From Rhodoferax sp. U2-2l (GTDB lineage Bacteria > Pseudomonadota > Gammaproteobacteria > Burkholderiales > Burkholderiaceae_C): a stretch of 64,000 nt of DNA. Position 1 is the stretch's first letter; each line of letters begins with the position of its first letter. The notes beneath the pieces were generated by a model that worked only from the letters and a program-made list of their open reading frames with translations, did not search any database and had not been told where the DNA came from. The DNA lies in assembly GCF_020594515.1 (NCBI RefSeq), contig NZ_JAJCTH010000008.1:110861-174860 (forward strand). The letters run 5' to 3'. The position numbers and the translations under genes were made by a program. Positions 27,040-35,867 of the stretch are shown piece after piece.

Positions 27040-28530
27040 CTACCCTTCGCCCCAGGGCAGCATCAGGGTCAGCAGCTTGAGCTTTTCAAACTCGGGCGCA
27101 AACTGATCGATGATGGCTTGCGGATCAGGGCACAGCATGCTGTCGCTGATGATGCCAAATTGCACGCCCCCGCCGTAACTCAGGATCGACACACCCAGGC
27201 CCACCGAGCCCGACTGTGGCACCCAGAACAGCGCCTGCTCCAGCGTGGCGCCGCAAAAGTGCAGTTTCTCGCGCGGACCCGGCACATTGGTCATGACCGC
27301 CGTGGTCTTTTTGGAAAACAGGCTGAGCATCGCGTCTTGCACCGGCTTGACCAGAATGCCTGCCACCGCCAGCAGCCCGAACGCCAGCAGCGGCTGCAGG
27401 CTGCCTTTGAGCTCACTCATGCGCCGACGTACCTCGAACACCCGTTCGATGGGGTTGTCCAGACCTAGGGGCAGCACCACGGGCGCCAGGCCAAACTTGT
27501 TGCCCAGCTTGTAGGCCTCGGTCATCGGGCGCAGGTTGACCGGCACCATGGCGCGGATTTCCTGGTCGGTCACATCATCACCCGCGTTTTTCAGATACTG
27601 GCCCACGGCACCGGCCACGCACGACAGCAGCACGTCGTTGATGGAGCAGCGCAGCGCCTTGCTCACCGCACGCACCTCATCCAGAGGAATCGGTTGGCAC
27701 CAGGCCACGCGTTTGGCATGACCGGGGGTGCCTTTCAGCCGGGTCGGCGAGTCGTCGGTCATCAGGGCCAGTGCGGCACCGTCGCGCAGCACCTGGTAGG
27801 CCAGGCGCGCCGCCTCGGAGGACCCTTCACGGCTTTTGTTCAGACCCAGCGTCAGCCACTTGTCCAGCACATGGCGCGGATCAGCCACCGCCTCAAAGGC
27901 TTGCGCAGCGCCATCGCCCGCGGCTTCCAACGCCTTCACGGCGGCGACGGTCAGCGGCTCGATCAGCGCGTGGCTCATCCACTCTTCAGCCGCTTCCAGG
28001 CCATGCAGCGATGCGGTGGCTGCGGCGCGCTGGGGCGGGTCCATGCCGCCGTCCACCATCGATTGGATCACCGACAGCAGCGCCAGGCCATCGGCAATGC
28101 AGTGGTGAATGCGCACGATCAGCACCGAGCCGCCGTCAAAGTGCTCCACCAGCCGGTAGTCCCACAGCGGGTAACGCCGGTCAAGTGGCTGCATGGCCAG
28201 CTCGGCCAGGCGCGCTTGCAGGGCCTGCATCGGGTGCTTTTTGCTGGCGGCCGGCAGTTTTTCCAGGCGCACATGGCGGGTGATATCAAAGCGGGTGTCG
28301 GTGACCCAGCTGGCGCCGGTGGCGTCCATCTGCACACGCTGCGAAAAGCGCGGGTATTTCAGCAGCCGCTCGGCCAGGCGGTCGCGCACGTCCGCGTAGC
28401 GCACGGCGGGCTTGAGGATCCACACCCCCAGGATCATCATCAGGTTGCTCGGGCTGTCCATGCGCAGCCAGGCGGTGTCCACCTTGCTCATGCGCTCAAC
28501 GATGTGGGGGAGGGAAGATGCGGTCACCAT
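27040..28530 (-). CDS. Wax ester synthase / diacylglycerol acyltransferase (WS/DGAT)
   Basis: A 496-residue bifunctional acyltransferase. The catalytic HHCIADG motif (HHxxxDG) is at residues 142-148, preceded by YPLWDYRLVE (PLW motif, about 120), with INDVLLS further on as the ND motif. It esterifies fatty alcohol or diacylglycerol with acyl-CoA at the membrane to make wax esters or triacylglycerol. ATG 28530 is used; ATG 28491 (MSKVDTAWLRMDSP) is a plausible shorter start. Neighbouring ACBP and reductase genes match substrate supply. Family call strong; preferred product unknown. Confidence 0.93.
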   Translation of the reverse strand: MVTASSLPHIVERMSKVDTAWLRMDSPSNLMMILGVWILKPAVRYADVRDRLAERLLKYPRFSQRVQMDATGASWVTDTRFDITRHVRLEKLPAASKKHPMQALQARLAELAMQPLDRRYPLWDYRLVEHFDGGSVLIVRIHHCIADGLALLSVIQSMVDGGMDPPQRAAATASLHGLEAAEEWMSHALIEPLTVAAVKALEAAGDGAAQAFEAVADPRHVLDKWLTLGLNKSREGSSEAARLAYQVLRDGAALALMTDDSPTRLKGTPGHAKRVAWCQPIPLDEVRAVSKALRCSINDVLLSCVAGAVGQYLKNAGDDVTDQEIRAMVPVNLRPMTEAYKLGNKFGLAPVVLPLGLDNPIERVFEVRRRMSELKGSLQPLLAFGLLAVAGILVKPVQDAMLSLFSKKTTAVMTNVPGPREKLHFCGATLEQALFWVPQSGSVGLGVSILSYGGGVQFGIISDSMLCPDPQAIIDQFAPEFEKLKLLTLMLPWGEG

Positions 28531-28639
28531 GGCTGAAAAGTATTGGAGGGCGGACCCTATTCTGGCGGCAAATCGGCCCGTAAGATAGTCTGGTTGTACC
28601 CTGATTCAACGCTCTCAAAACTTATCGGAGACCTATTTC

Positions 28640-28894
28640 ATGTCAGCCCTGCAAAAACAATTTGAAGCCGCCGTTGCCAACTCCAAAAACTTGAGTGAGC
28701 GCCCCGACAACATGACCCTGCTGAAGCTCTACGCGCTGTACAAACAAGCCAGCGTGGGCGACAACACGGAGAAAAAACCCGGCTTCACCGACATGGTGGG
28801 CCGCGCCAAATGGGACGCCTGGAACACCCTCAAAGGCACCGACAGCACCGATGCGATGCAGCAGTACATCGACCTGGTCGAATCGCTGAGCTGA
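28640..28894 (+). CDS. Acyl-CoA-binding protein
   Basis: An 84-residue ACBP. The family signature is clear: FEAAVANSKNLSERPDNMTLLKLYALYKQAS, split here as FEAAVANSKNL and LKLYALYKQAS, then GRAKWDAW near residue 53. The four-helix protein binds medium/long-chain acyl-CoA and buffers or delivers it. ACBP is common in eukaryotes and found in some proteobacteria. It is divergent from the WS/DGAT gene, to which it would supply acyl-CoA. Start ATG follows ATCGGAGACCTATTTC. Confidence 0.95.
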   Translation: MSALQKQFEAAVANSKNLSERPDNMTLLKLYALYKQASVGDNTEKKPGFTDMVGRAKWDAWNTLKGTDSTDAMQQYIDLVESLS

Positions 28895-28895
28895 T

Positions 28896-29219
28896 TCAAT
28901 CCACTTTCTTGGCGGCGCGCTTTTTCACCGGCGCGGACAGCAAGGTGTCGAGGTTTTTCACGATCTCGGCTTCGATGTGGTGCTTGAACGCCCCCACCAA
29001 AAAACCGAGGTGGGCGTGCAACTCAAAGCGGGTGGCGTCCACATCAAGCTTGCCCTTGACGCCAGAGCGCGAAAAGCGCACCTCATCCACGGCCTCGCCC
29101 TCGGTGTAGGCGCAGTCCATGCCAAATTCGGCCTCGGCCTGTTCGGCCCATTTGAAGGCAATCTTGCGGGCCTTGGCCAGGCCCAGAGTGTGTTCACGAA
29201 CGATGTGTAAATCTGCCAT
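28896..29219 (-). CDS. Polyhydroxyalkanoic acid system family protein
   Basis: A 107-residue protein matching the small PHA-granule-system family (LHIVREHTLGLAKARKIAFKW at the N-terminus, split as LHIVREHTLGLAKARK; a central FSRSGVKGKLDVD; basic C-terminus VKKRAAKKVD). The family is found with PHA synthesis genes; its biochemical role is not established to my knowledge. It converges on the ACBP gene with a one-base gap. It strengthens the link of this segment to storage granules. Confidence 0.8.
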   Translation of the reverse strand: MADLHIVREHTLGLAKARKIAFKWAEQAEAEFGMDCAYTEGEAVDEVRFSRSGVKGKLDVDATRFELHAHLGFLVGAFKHHIEAEIVKNLDTLLSAPVKKRAAKKVD

Positions 29220-29273
29220 GGTATTTTGAAGTGGATAGATGGGCCGTAAGGTGAAATACGAACTGACAAGGAT

Positions 29274-30419
29274 TTACTCCGTCTCCCGCGGGGAGAGGGT
29301 CACGGTGAGGGCAGCGGTGCGGCTTGGCGCCACTGCCGCATCAGTCAGCAGGGCTTGAAGCTGCTGCAAGCGTTCTGCTTCGGGGTTGCGCGCCAACTGT
29401 TTGGCGGCGGCGTAAAACCGGGGCCAGTGGCGCCCTTCACGGGCAAACAGGGCATCAAAGGCGGGTACCCAATCGTCATACGCGGCCTGGGCGCCAAAGG
29501 CGGCATTGTTGGCCTGCGCCACCCAAGTGTCATAACCGGCGTAGCCACCCCAGCTGTGTTTGAGCACCGCGTAACGGGCTCTGAAATCTTGCATGACGGC
29601 TGCTTTTTGGGTCACCAACCCCTGATGGTCCGGGGATGACGGGTCATGGTCCTGGTAAATGTGCGCCAATTGCAGGCGTGTGCTGCGCGTCAGCGCGCGA
29701 AACTGCTGGCGGCGCACATCCAACGCGGCAAAGGCTTCCCGGGCCTGCGGCGTGGCCTGGGTGGTCAGCCAGTGCGCGCCACCCAGGCGCTCCACCGCGG
29801 TGGCAAAGGATTCGTTGAACGCCGTGTCACCGGGCACATACAGCACCTGATGCGCCAGTTCATGAAACATCAACCGCGCCAGCTCACCGTCTGGCAGGTG
29901 AACAAAGGTGCTGAGCAGCGGGTCGCCACCCAGCCAGTTCATCCAGCCCAGCGTGGAATAGGCCGGCACGCCGTACACGCTGGCTTCCAGCCCTTGGGCA
30001 CGCAGCTCGGCCGCGTGCGCCTGGGCATCGGCCTCGGCAAAATAACCCCGGTAACCGACACAACCCGCCACCGGGAAACACCAGGTTTTGAGCTCCAACG
30101 ACCACTCGGGCGCGGCCACCACGTTCCACACCACGTAACGGCGTGGCAGGCTGGCAAAGCGGGTGTAGCTGGCGTTGTCGGGCAGGTGCAGCGCCGTCAC
30201 CGAAAAACGGCGCAGCGCCTGGGCCAGGCTGAGGCGCTGGCGCAAGGCATCCGGGGTTTGGGGGTCGGCCAGCCAGTCGTCGATGGGGCGCGCTGCCGCC
30301 AGCAACTGCAGGTGACCACCCGCTGACTGTGCGGCATACCGGGTGTCGGCACAACCAGCCAGCACAGCGGCCAGCAGCCCCCCCAGCAGCAGGCCAAGCC
30401 AGCGCTCAGGTTGCCTCAC
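29274..30419 (-). CDS. Lipoprotein metallopeptidase (COG4324-type aminopeptidase)
   Basis: A 381-residue protein with signal peptide and lipobox (LLAAVLAGC), hence outer-membrane or periplasm-anchored. A zinc motif FHELAHQVLY lies near residue 205, and an NESFATAVE segment 20 residues on supplies the third-ligand glutamate region. This fits the gluzincin-like putative aminopeptidase family. GTG 30419 is taken as the start because it places the signal peptide properly; a TTG 12 bases earlier is possible. The last residues LSPRETE are encoded by a CTCTCCC-type repeat. Substrate unknown. Confidence 0.8.
   Translation of the reverse strand: MRQPERWLGLLLGGLLAAVLAGCADTRYAAQSAGGHLQLLAAARPIDDWLADPQTPDALRQRLSLAQALRRFSVTALHLPDNASYTRFASLPRRYVVWNVVAAPEWSLELKTWCFPVAGCVGYRGYFAEADAQAHAAELRAQGLEASVYGVPAYSTLGWMNWLGGDPLLSTFVHLPDGELARLMFHELAHQVLYVPGDTAFNESFATAVERLGGAHWLTTQATPQAREAFAALDVRRQQFRALTRSTRLQLAHIYQDHDPSSPDHQGLVTQKAAVMQDFRARYAVLKHSWGGYAGYDTWVAQANNAAFGAQAAYDDWVPAFDALFAREGRHWPRFYAAAKQLARNPEAERLQQLQALLTDAAVAPSRTAALTVTLSPRETE
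29280..29297. repeat. CTCCC/GGGAG palindromic element overlapping the 3' end of the peptidase gene
   Basis: GTCTCCCGCGGGGAGAGGG resembles the palindromes at 6273-6295 and 36840-36930. Here it encodes the last residues of the peptidase. Confidence 0.5.
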
Positions 30420-30511
30420 ACCCGCCCCCAAAGCCGGGCCGCGTTGTCACCGCACCCCGAATAGGGCTACCATGACTGTCAGCCAGATTGATCAATTCAG
30501 AAGGACGCACC

Positions 30512-30847
30512 ATGCTCTACAAGTTCAAATCCAAAACCACCGGGGATGTGATTATGTTGCAGCCCAACGGCCAGCGTGTGCTGGAGATCATTGGCAAGCA
30601 CAGCGCGGACGACCCCAGCGTGAAGGGCATTTTGCTGCCCGAGCAGATGCCGCACGCCCTGGCCGCGCTGGAGTCTGCCATCGCCCACGAAGAAGCAGCG
30701 CGGGCCGAAGCCGTGGCCCTGGCCAAAGCGGACCACGCACCACCACCCCAGTTTGACGTGGTCAGCCTGCGCCAACGCGCCCTGCCCTTCATGGACATGG
30801 TGCGCCATTGCCTGCAGGCCGATGAGCCGATCGTCTGGGGTGTTTAG
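30512..30847 (+). CDS. DUF1840 domain protein
   Basis: A 111-residue protein starting at ATG 30512 behind AGAAGGACGCACC, with MLYKFKSKTTGDVIML and ALPFMDMVRHCLQADEPIVWGV, features of the DUF1840 family found in betaproteobacteria. No signal peptide or membrane segment. It is divergent from the peptidase gene and convergent with the PaaK-like gene (adjacent stops). The function is unknown to me. Confidence 0.8.
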   Translation: MLYKFKSKTTGDVIMLQPNGQRVLEIIGKHSADDPSVKGILLPEQMPHALAALESAIAHEEAARAEAVALAKADHAPPPQFDVVSLRQRALPFMDMVRHCLQADEPIVWGV

Positions 30848-32104
30848 CTATTTGTAACTGCGGGCGTCTTCGATGACCTTGCCGTCGTTGGGCAAGGTGC
30901 CCGGCGCCAGCACCTCGACCTGACCGCGCAGCTTGGTCACATCGCGGATGGCTTCCATCAGCTTGTGTGACAGGTTGTCGGGGCCGCTGCAGGCGGTCTC
31001 GACCTTGAGCGTCATGACATCGTTGGCCATCTCGCCGCTGACCACCAGCCGCGCGCGGGTGACTTCGGGGAAACGTTTGGCGATCTGGTCCACCTGACCC
31101 GGGTGCACAAACATGCCGCGGATTTTGGTGGTCTGGTCGGCGCGGCCCATCCAGCCCTTGATGCGGGTGTTGCTGCGCCCGGTGGGGCAGGCACCCGGCA
31201 GCACGGCGGACAAATCACCGGTGCCAAAGCGGATCAGCGGGTAGGTGGTGTTCAGCGTGGTGACCACCACCTCACCCACCTCACCCGGCGCCACCGGGTC
31301 GCCGGTGCCGGGACGCACAATTTCAAGGAACACGCCTTCGTCCACCACCAGGCCCTCGCGGGAGGCGGTCTCGTACGCGATGGAGCCCAGATCGGCCGTG
31401 GCGTAACACTGGTAGCCCGCCACGCCCTGCGCGGTGAACCAGTCGCGCAAGGACGGCGGGTAGGCCTCGCCGCCAAACATGGCCTTGGTCACGCTGGGTA
31501 GCGCCACGCCCATCTCAGCCGCTTTTTCCAGGATGATTTTCAGAAAACTCGGTGTCCCGATGTAGCCCGCGGGCTGCAATTCGGCCATGGCTTGCACCTG
31601 CTGCTCGGTCTGGCCGGTGCCACCCGGGAACACGGTGCAACCCAGCGCGTGGGCGCCGGTTTCCATCATCGACCCGGCGGGCACAAAGTGGTAGCTGAAG
31701 CTGTTGTGGATCAGCTCGCCCGGCCGGAAACCCGCCGCAAAGATGGCGCGGGCCATGCGCCAATAGTCACGCGCGGTGCCCTCGGGTTCGTAAATCGGGC
31801 CGGGGCTGGCAAACACGCGGGGCATGTGGCTGCCAAAAGCTGCCGCGCTGAAGCCACCAAACACGCTGCCACCGTGCTTGCGGCTGGCCAACTGCAGCGC
31901 CAGCAGCTCGTGTTTGCGGGTCACCGGCAGAGTGGCCAGCGCCGCGCGGCTGGTGATGTCCACCGGGTTCACGTCTTTGAGGATCTCGGCAAAGGCGCTA
32001 GAGGCCAGCTTGGCATGGGCCACCTGGAGCGGCAGCAGGCGCAGCATGTCGGCTTCACGCTGGGCCGGGTCACGCGTTTCCAGCGCGTCATAAAAATCGG
32101 TCAT
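30848..32104 (-). CDS. Phenylacetate-CoA ligase-like AMP-binding enzyme
   Basis: A 418-residue adenylate-forming enzyme of the PaaK type. Visible are FSYHFVPAGSMMETG, MFGGEAYPPSLRDWF, LIRFGTGDLSAVLPG and RIKGWMGRADQTTKIRGMFV with the C-terminal catalytic lysine region following. It should form an acyl- or aryl-CoA from the free acid, ATP and CoA. ATG 32104 follows TTAGGAGATATGGAAC. It ends a minus-strand operon with a LivFGHMK transporter and a long-chain acyl-CoA synthetase, so it may activate the imported acid. The substrate is not readable. Confidence 0.85.
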   Translation of the reverse strand: MTDFYDALETRDPAQREADMLRLLPLQVAHAKLASSAFAEILKDVNPVDITSRAALATLPVTRKHELLALQLASRKHGGSVFGGFSAAAFGSHMPRVFASPGPIYEPEGTARDYWRMARAIFAAGFRPGELIHNSFSYHFVPAGSMMETGAHALGCTVFPGGTGQTEQQVQAMAELQPAGYIGTPSFLKIILEKAAEMGVALPSVTKAMFGGEAYPPSLRDWFTAQGVAGYQCYATADLGSIAYETASREGLVVDEGVFLEIVRPGTGDPVAPGEVGEVVVTTLNTTYPLIRFGTGDLSAVLPGACPTGRSNTRIKGWMGRADQTTKIRGMFVHPGQVDQIAKRFPEVTRARLVVSGEMANDVMTLKVETACSGPDNLSHKLMEAIRDVTKLRGQVEVLAPGTLPNDGKVIEDARSYK

Positions 32105-32338
32105 GTTCCATATCTCCTAATTCGATCAACGCTCAGGTGGCGATGCGCAGCGAGCTACCCTTCCAGAAACACCGCAGAACCGGCTTTGCCGGGCTGCTGG
32201 TGTTGCCCCCTGCAAGGGGCTGAGGCCAGCGGCTCCGAACCTGCCTGCGCAGGTTTGGACTGGCCGAAGGGCCCCGCCTCCGGCGGCTGGCACGTGGTAT
32301 AGCCACACGAAGTGGGCAAGCCGGGGGGGTGCCGAACA
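32105..32338. repeat. Inverted-repeat-rich intergenic sequence
   Basis: Contains GGCTTTGCC, GCCCCCTGCAAGGGGC (32203-32219) and CTGCGCAGG palindromes in a row. A similar arrangement around ACACCGC...CCGGC is, from memory, a recurrent Comamonadaceae intergenic element. No gene seen. Confidence 0.45.
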
Positions 32339-33148
32339 TCAGGCCAGCCAGCGCTTGCGGCGCTTGTAGCTCTTCACGTCTTTGAAGCTCTTGCGCTCGC
32401 CACCACCCATGCCAAGATAAAACTCTTTCACGTCTTCGTTGTTGGCCAAATCACTGGCGGCGCCGTCCATCACCACGCGGCCGCTTTCCATGATGTAGCC
32501 ATAGTCGGCGTACTTCAGGGCCATGTTGGTGTTTTGCTCAGCCAGCAAAAAGGTCACCTTTTCCTTGTGGTTCAGGTCTTTGACGATGTTGAACACCTCT
32601 TCCACAATCTGCGGCGCCAGGCCCATGGAGGGCTCGTCGAGCAGCACCATGCTGGGGTTGGTCATGAGCGCGCGGCCAATCGCACACATCTGCTGCTCGC
32701 CACCGCTGGTGTACGCCGCCTGGCTGGTGCGGCGGGTTTTGAGGCGCGGGAAGTAGGTGTAGACCTTGTCGAGGTTGGCTGCGATTTCGCCTTTATCCTT
32801 GCGGGTGTAGCTGCCGGTGAGCAGGTTTTCCTCGATGGTCAGGTGGGCAAAGCAGTGGCGGCCCTCCATCACCTGCACCACGCCCCGGTTCACCAGATCG
32901 GCGGGCGACAGGTTTTCGATGCGTTCGCCGCGCAGCTCGATGCTGCCCTTGGTGACCTCACCGCGCTCACCCTGCAGCAAGTTCGAGATGGCGCGCAGCG
33001 TGGTCGTTTTGCCCGCCCCGTTGCCGCCCAGAATGGCGACGATCTTGCCCTCAGGAACATTCAGCGACACGCCCTTCAAGACCAGAATGACGTGGTTGTA
33101 AATGACCTCGATGCCGTTGACGTTGAGAACGATTGTGTTGGGTTCCAT
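32339..33148 (-). CDS. livF: Branched-chain amino acid-type ABC transporter ATPase
   Basis: A 269-residue ATPase with Walker A GGNGAGKTTT (about residue 41), signature TSGGEQQMCAIGRAL in place of LSGGQ, and Walker B MVLLDEPSMGLAP. The short size and LAPQIVEEVF place it in the LivF group. It powers uptake with LivG, through LivH/LivM, using the LivK-like binding protein encoded upstream. The C-terminus has an extra basic tail (FKDVKSYKRRKRWLA). ATG 33148 follows AAGGTAAGGAAAC. Linked CoA ligases suggest a carboxylic-acid substrate rather than an amino acid; that is inference. Confidence 0.93.
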   Translation of the reverse strand: MEPNTIVLNVNGIEVIYNHVILVLKGVSLNVPEGKIVAILGGNGAGKTTTLRAISNLLQGERGEVTKGSIELRGERIENLSPADLVNRGVVQVMEGRHCFAHLTIEENLLTGSYTRKDKGEIAANLDKVYTYFPRLKTRRTSQAAYTSGGEQQMCAIGRALMTNPSMVLLDEPSMGLAPQIVEEVFNIVKDLNHKEKVTFLLAEQNTNMALKYADYGYIMESGRVVMDGAASDLANNEDVKEFYLGMGGGERKSFKDVKSYKRRKRWLA

Positions 33149-33262
33149 GTTTCCTTACCTTTATCTGTGCGGCAACCAATTGGCAGCACTGCACGCAATG
33201 CTGGCTGTTGGGGTGTGGTTGCAAGCGCTGGCTTTGGTGTTGACGTGGCCTTCTGGGCTGTC

Positions 33263-33316
33263 ATTGCGGACCCGATCCGCAATCCATGTATGCCGGATCA
33301 AGTCCGGCATGACAGC
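33263..33316. repeat. Tandem dispersed palindromes (copy 2)
   Basis: ATTGCGGA-CCCGA-TCCGCAAT (33263-33283) followed by ATGCCGGA-TCAAG-TCCGGCAT (33290-33310) and GACAG. Same architecture as 6324-6344. It lies in the 245-base gap between livK and livF, where no gene is seen. Confidence 0.7.
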
Positions 33317-33393
33317 CCGGGACAGTTCACCGAGCCAACGCCAACATTTGCAACAACAGACCTTGCATCGCCGACGCAAGGTCTCTCAACCGA

Positions 33394-34719
33394 TCAAGAC
33401 TGGCAATCTGCCGAGGTCCGCGGTGTCAGCTTTTTCTCGGCTGCGTACTTGGCAGCGGTAGTCTTGACCAGCGGCTTGATGATCTGCTCGTCAGCCTGCA
33501 GCCAGTCAGAGGTGAACTTCCAGGCGGCGCCATCCCAGGTGTGGATACGTGCCCAGGCCGAGCCCATGTGGTCAAAACACGAGGTGCTGACCGGGCGCAT
33601 CACCCCGGCAAACCCCAGCGCATCGAGCTTGGCCTGGGTCAGGTTCAGGTTTTCCAGGCCCCAGCGGATTTGCTCGCCAGTCATGACCTTGCCTTTGCCA
33701 AAACGCTCTTGGGCGGAGCGCACGCCTTCAATGCCGAGCATGGCGCTCATGGCACCGCGCATGTAGAGCACCTGGCCCACTTCTTCCTTGGGGCCGGTGC
33801 CCTGGCCCTTGGCGTGCAACATGTCCAACACATCTTTCACCAGCTTGGACTGCGGCTCGGCACCATGCTGCATGGTCACCGCGTTGTAGCCCTTGGCGCC
33901 GTCGGCCACGTCTTTGACGTCAGGCTCGGCACCAGCCCACCACACGCCGTACATCTTGTCGCGCGGATAGCCGGTGGCTTGCGCTTCCTTGATGGCAGTG
34001 GAGTTCATCACGCCCCAGCCCCACAGCACCACATAAGCTGGGCGCGCCTGGCGCACCTGCAGCCAGGTGGCTTTTTGCTCGACACCGGGGGCGGTCACCG
34101 GCAACAGTTGCAACTCAAAGCCGTGCATCTTGGCGCGCTCTTGCAGCAGCGGAATGGGTTCTTTGCCGAACGGGCTGTCGTGGTAGACCAGCGCGAGCTT
34201 TTTGCCTTTGAGCTTGTCCAGGCCACCCTCTTTTTTGGCAATCGCCTGGATGATGGCATCCGCCGCCACCCAGTAAGTGCCAGCGATCGGGAAATTCCAC
34301 TTGAACACCGAGCCGTCCGAGCTTTCGCTGCGGCCATAACCAATGGTCACCACCGGAATCTTGTCGACGGGCGCTTTCTCGGTCAGGGCAAAGGTGGCAC
34401 CGGTCGACAGCGGCTGCACAAAGCTGGCGCCCTTGCTTTTCAGGCGCTCATAACACTCCACGCTGCGGGCGGTGTCGTAAGCGGTTTCACATTCTTCAAA
34501 CGAGATCTTGACGCCATTGATGCCGCCACGGGCGTTCACCAGCTTGAGGTAGTCCACATAACCGTTGGCCCATGGCACGCCGTTGGGCGCATACGGCCCG
34601 GTGCGGTAGGAGAGCACCGGTACAAACTGCTCTTTGGCCTGGGCAAAGGCACTGGTCGACACGACCGAAGCACCCACTGCCAGCGCCGCCACAGCCACCA
34701 TCACGTTACGAACTTTCAT
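33394..34719 (-). CDS. livK: ABC transporter periplasmic binding protein (LivK-like)
   Basis: A 441-residue secreted protein. The signal peptide (MVAVAALAVGASVVSTSAFA, cleavage about residue 27) precedes the mature sequence FVPVLSYRTGPYAPNGVPWANGY, split as FVPVLSYRTGPYA, a type I periplasmic ligand-binding fold. Long members of this family often bind aromatic or fatty-acid-like compounds rather than amino acids. ATG 34719 follows CAGGAGACAACA; the ORF upstream of it is spurious. It lies between livM and livF in the operon. The ligand is unknown. Confidence 0.92.
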   Translation of the reverse strand: MKVRNVMVAVAALAVGASVVSTSAFAQAKEQFVPVLSYRTGPYAPNGVPWANGYVDYLKLVNARGGINGVKISFEECETAYDTARSVECYERLKSKGASFVQPLSTGATFALTEKAPVDKIPVVTIGYGRSESSDGSVFKWNFPIAGTYWVAADAIIQAIAKKEGGLDKLKGKKLALVYHDSPFGKEPIPLLQERAKMHGFELQLLPVTAPGVEQKATWLQVRQARPAYVVLWGWGVMNSTAIKEAQATGYPRDKMYGVWWAGAEPDVKDVADGAKGYNAVTMQHGAEPQSKLVKDVLDMLHAKGQGTGPKEEVGQVLYMRGAMSAMLGIEGVRSAQERFGKGKVMTGEQIRWGLENLNLTQAKLDALGFAGVMRPVSTSCFDHMGSAWARIHTWDGAAWKFTSDWLQADEQIIKPLVKTTAAKYAAEKKLTPRTSADCQS

Positions 34720-34778
34720 TGTTGTCTCCTGAAGAATAAAAAGATCAAGGCACCGGAAAAATTCACACCACCAACCGC

Positions 34779-35855
34779 TCAATGCGGGAACGGCCACAGC
34801 CGCAGCTTCTGCTTCATGGTGGCCCACAGCTTGGCCAGCCCATGCGGCTCGACAATCAAAAACCAGACGATCAGGCCACCGAAGATCATCAGTTCGGCAT
34901 GTGCCACGCCAGCCGTGGAGATCTCGATGCCCACCAGGCCCAGCACCAGCGGCAGAAACTGGTTCAAAAAGATCGGCAGGATGACGATGAACGCAGCGCC
35001 AAAAAACCCGCCCATGATTGAGCCCAGACCGCCAATGATCACCATGAACAGCAGCCGGAACGACAGGTCCACCGAGAACGCCGCCGGCTCCCACGAGCCC
35101 AGGTAAATGAACGCCCACAAGGCCCCGGCCACACCGACGATGAACGAGCTGACGGCAAACGCGGTGAGCTTGGCGTACATCGGGCGGATGCCAATCACGC
35201 TGGCGGCCACGTCCATGTCACGAATCGCCATCCACTCGCGGCCTATGGCCGAGCGCACCAGGTTTTTGGCCAGCAGCGCCAGCACCGTCAGCATGGCCAC
35301 ACAAAACAGGTACTTGCTCACCGGGCTGTCAATCGGCAGGCCCAACACCTGCAGGTTCGACACCGACACCGAGCCCGAGGGCGTGTCCATGGTGAACCAC
35401 TTGATACGCAAAAACATCCAGTCGGCAAAAAACTGCGCCGCCAGCGTGGCCACCGCCAGGTACAGGCCTTTCACCCGCAAGCTCGGCAGGCCGAACAGAA
35501 TGCCGAAAAACGTGGCGCACAAGCCGCCCAGAATCAGCGTCGGAATCAGCGGCATGCCCGGAATGCGCACAAAGAAGTTGTAGGCCCCGTAAGCCCCCAC
35601 CGCCATGAACGCGCCCGAGCCCAGCGAGATCTGGCCACAGTAGCCCACCAGAATGTTCACCCCCAGGGCGGCCAGCGCCATGATCACAAACGGGATCAGA
35701 ATCGCCTGGAACAGGTAGTCGCTGGCCAGCAGCGGCACCGCCACAAACGCCACCGCAAGGATGAGCCCCATGGCGACGCGGTCTTGCGCGATGGGCAGAA
35801 TCTGCTGGTCTGCCCGGTAGCTGGTTTTGAATTGGCCGTTTTCTCTGTAAAACAT
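34779..35855 (-). CDS. livM: ABC transporter permease LivM
   Basis: A 358-residue inner-membrane permease with about ten hydrophobic segments. Typical motifs are VNILVGYCGQISLGSGAFMAVGAY (split as VNILVGYCGQISLG), SSFIVGVAGALWAF and MVIIGGLGSIMGGFFGA, the coupling helix region contacting the ATPases. It pairs with LivH to form the channel for the LivK-bound substrate. The ribosome site is AAGAGAAAC before ATG 35855. It is 12 bases downstream of livH. Confidence 0.95.
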   Translation of the reverse strand: MFYRENGQFKTSYRADQQILPIAQDRVAMGLILAVAFVAVPLLASDYLFQAILIPFVIMALAALGVNILVGYCGQISLGSGAFMAVGAYGAYNFFVRIPGMPLIPTLILGGLCATFFGILFGLPSLRVKGLYLAVATLAAQFFADWMFLRIKWFTMDTPSGSVSVSNLQVLGLPIDSPVSKYLFCVAMLTVLALLAKNLVRSAIGREWMAIRDMDVAASVIGIRPMYAKLTAFAVSSFIVGVAGALWAFIYLGSWEPAAFSVDLSFRLLFMVIIGGLGSIMGGFFGAAFIVILPIFLNQFLPLVLGLVGIEISTAGVAHAELMIFGGLIVWFLIVEPHGLAKLWATMKQKLRLWPFPH

Positions 35856-35867
35856 TTTTTGTTTCTC

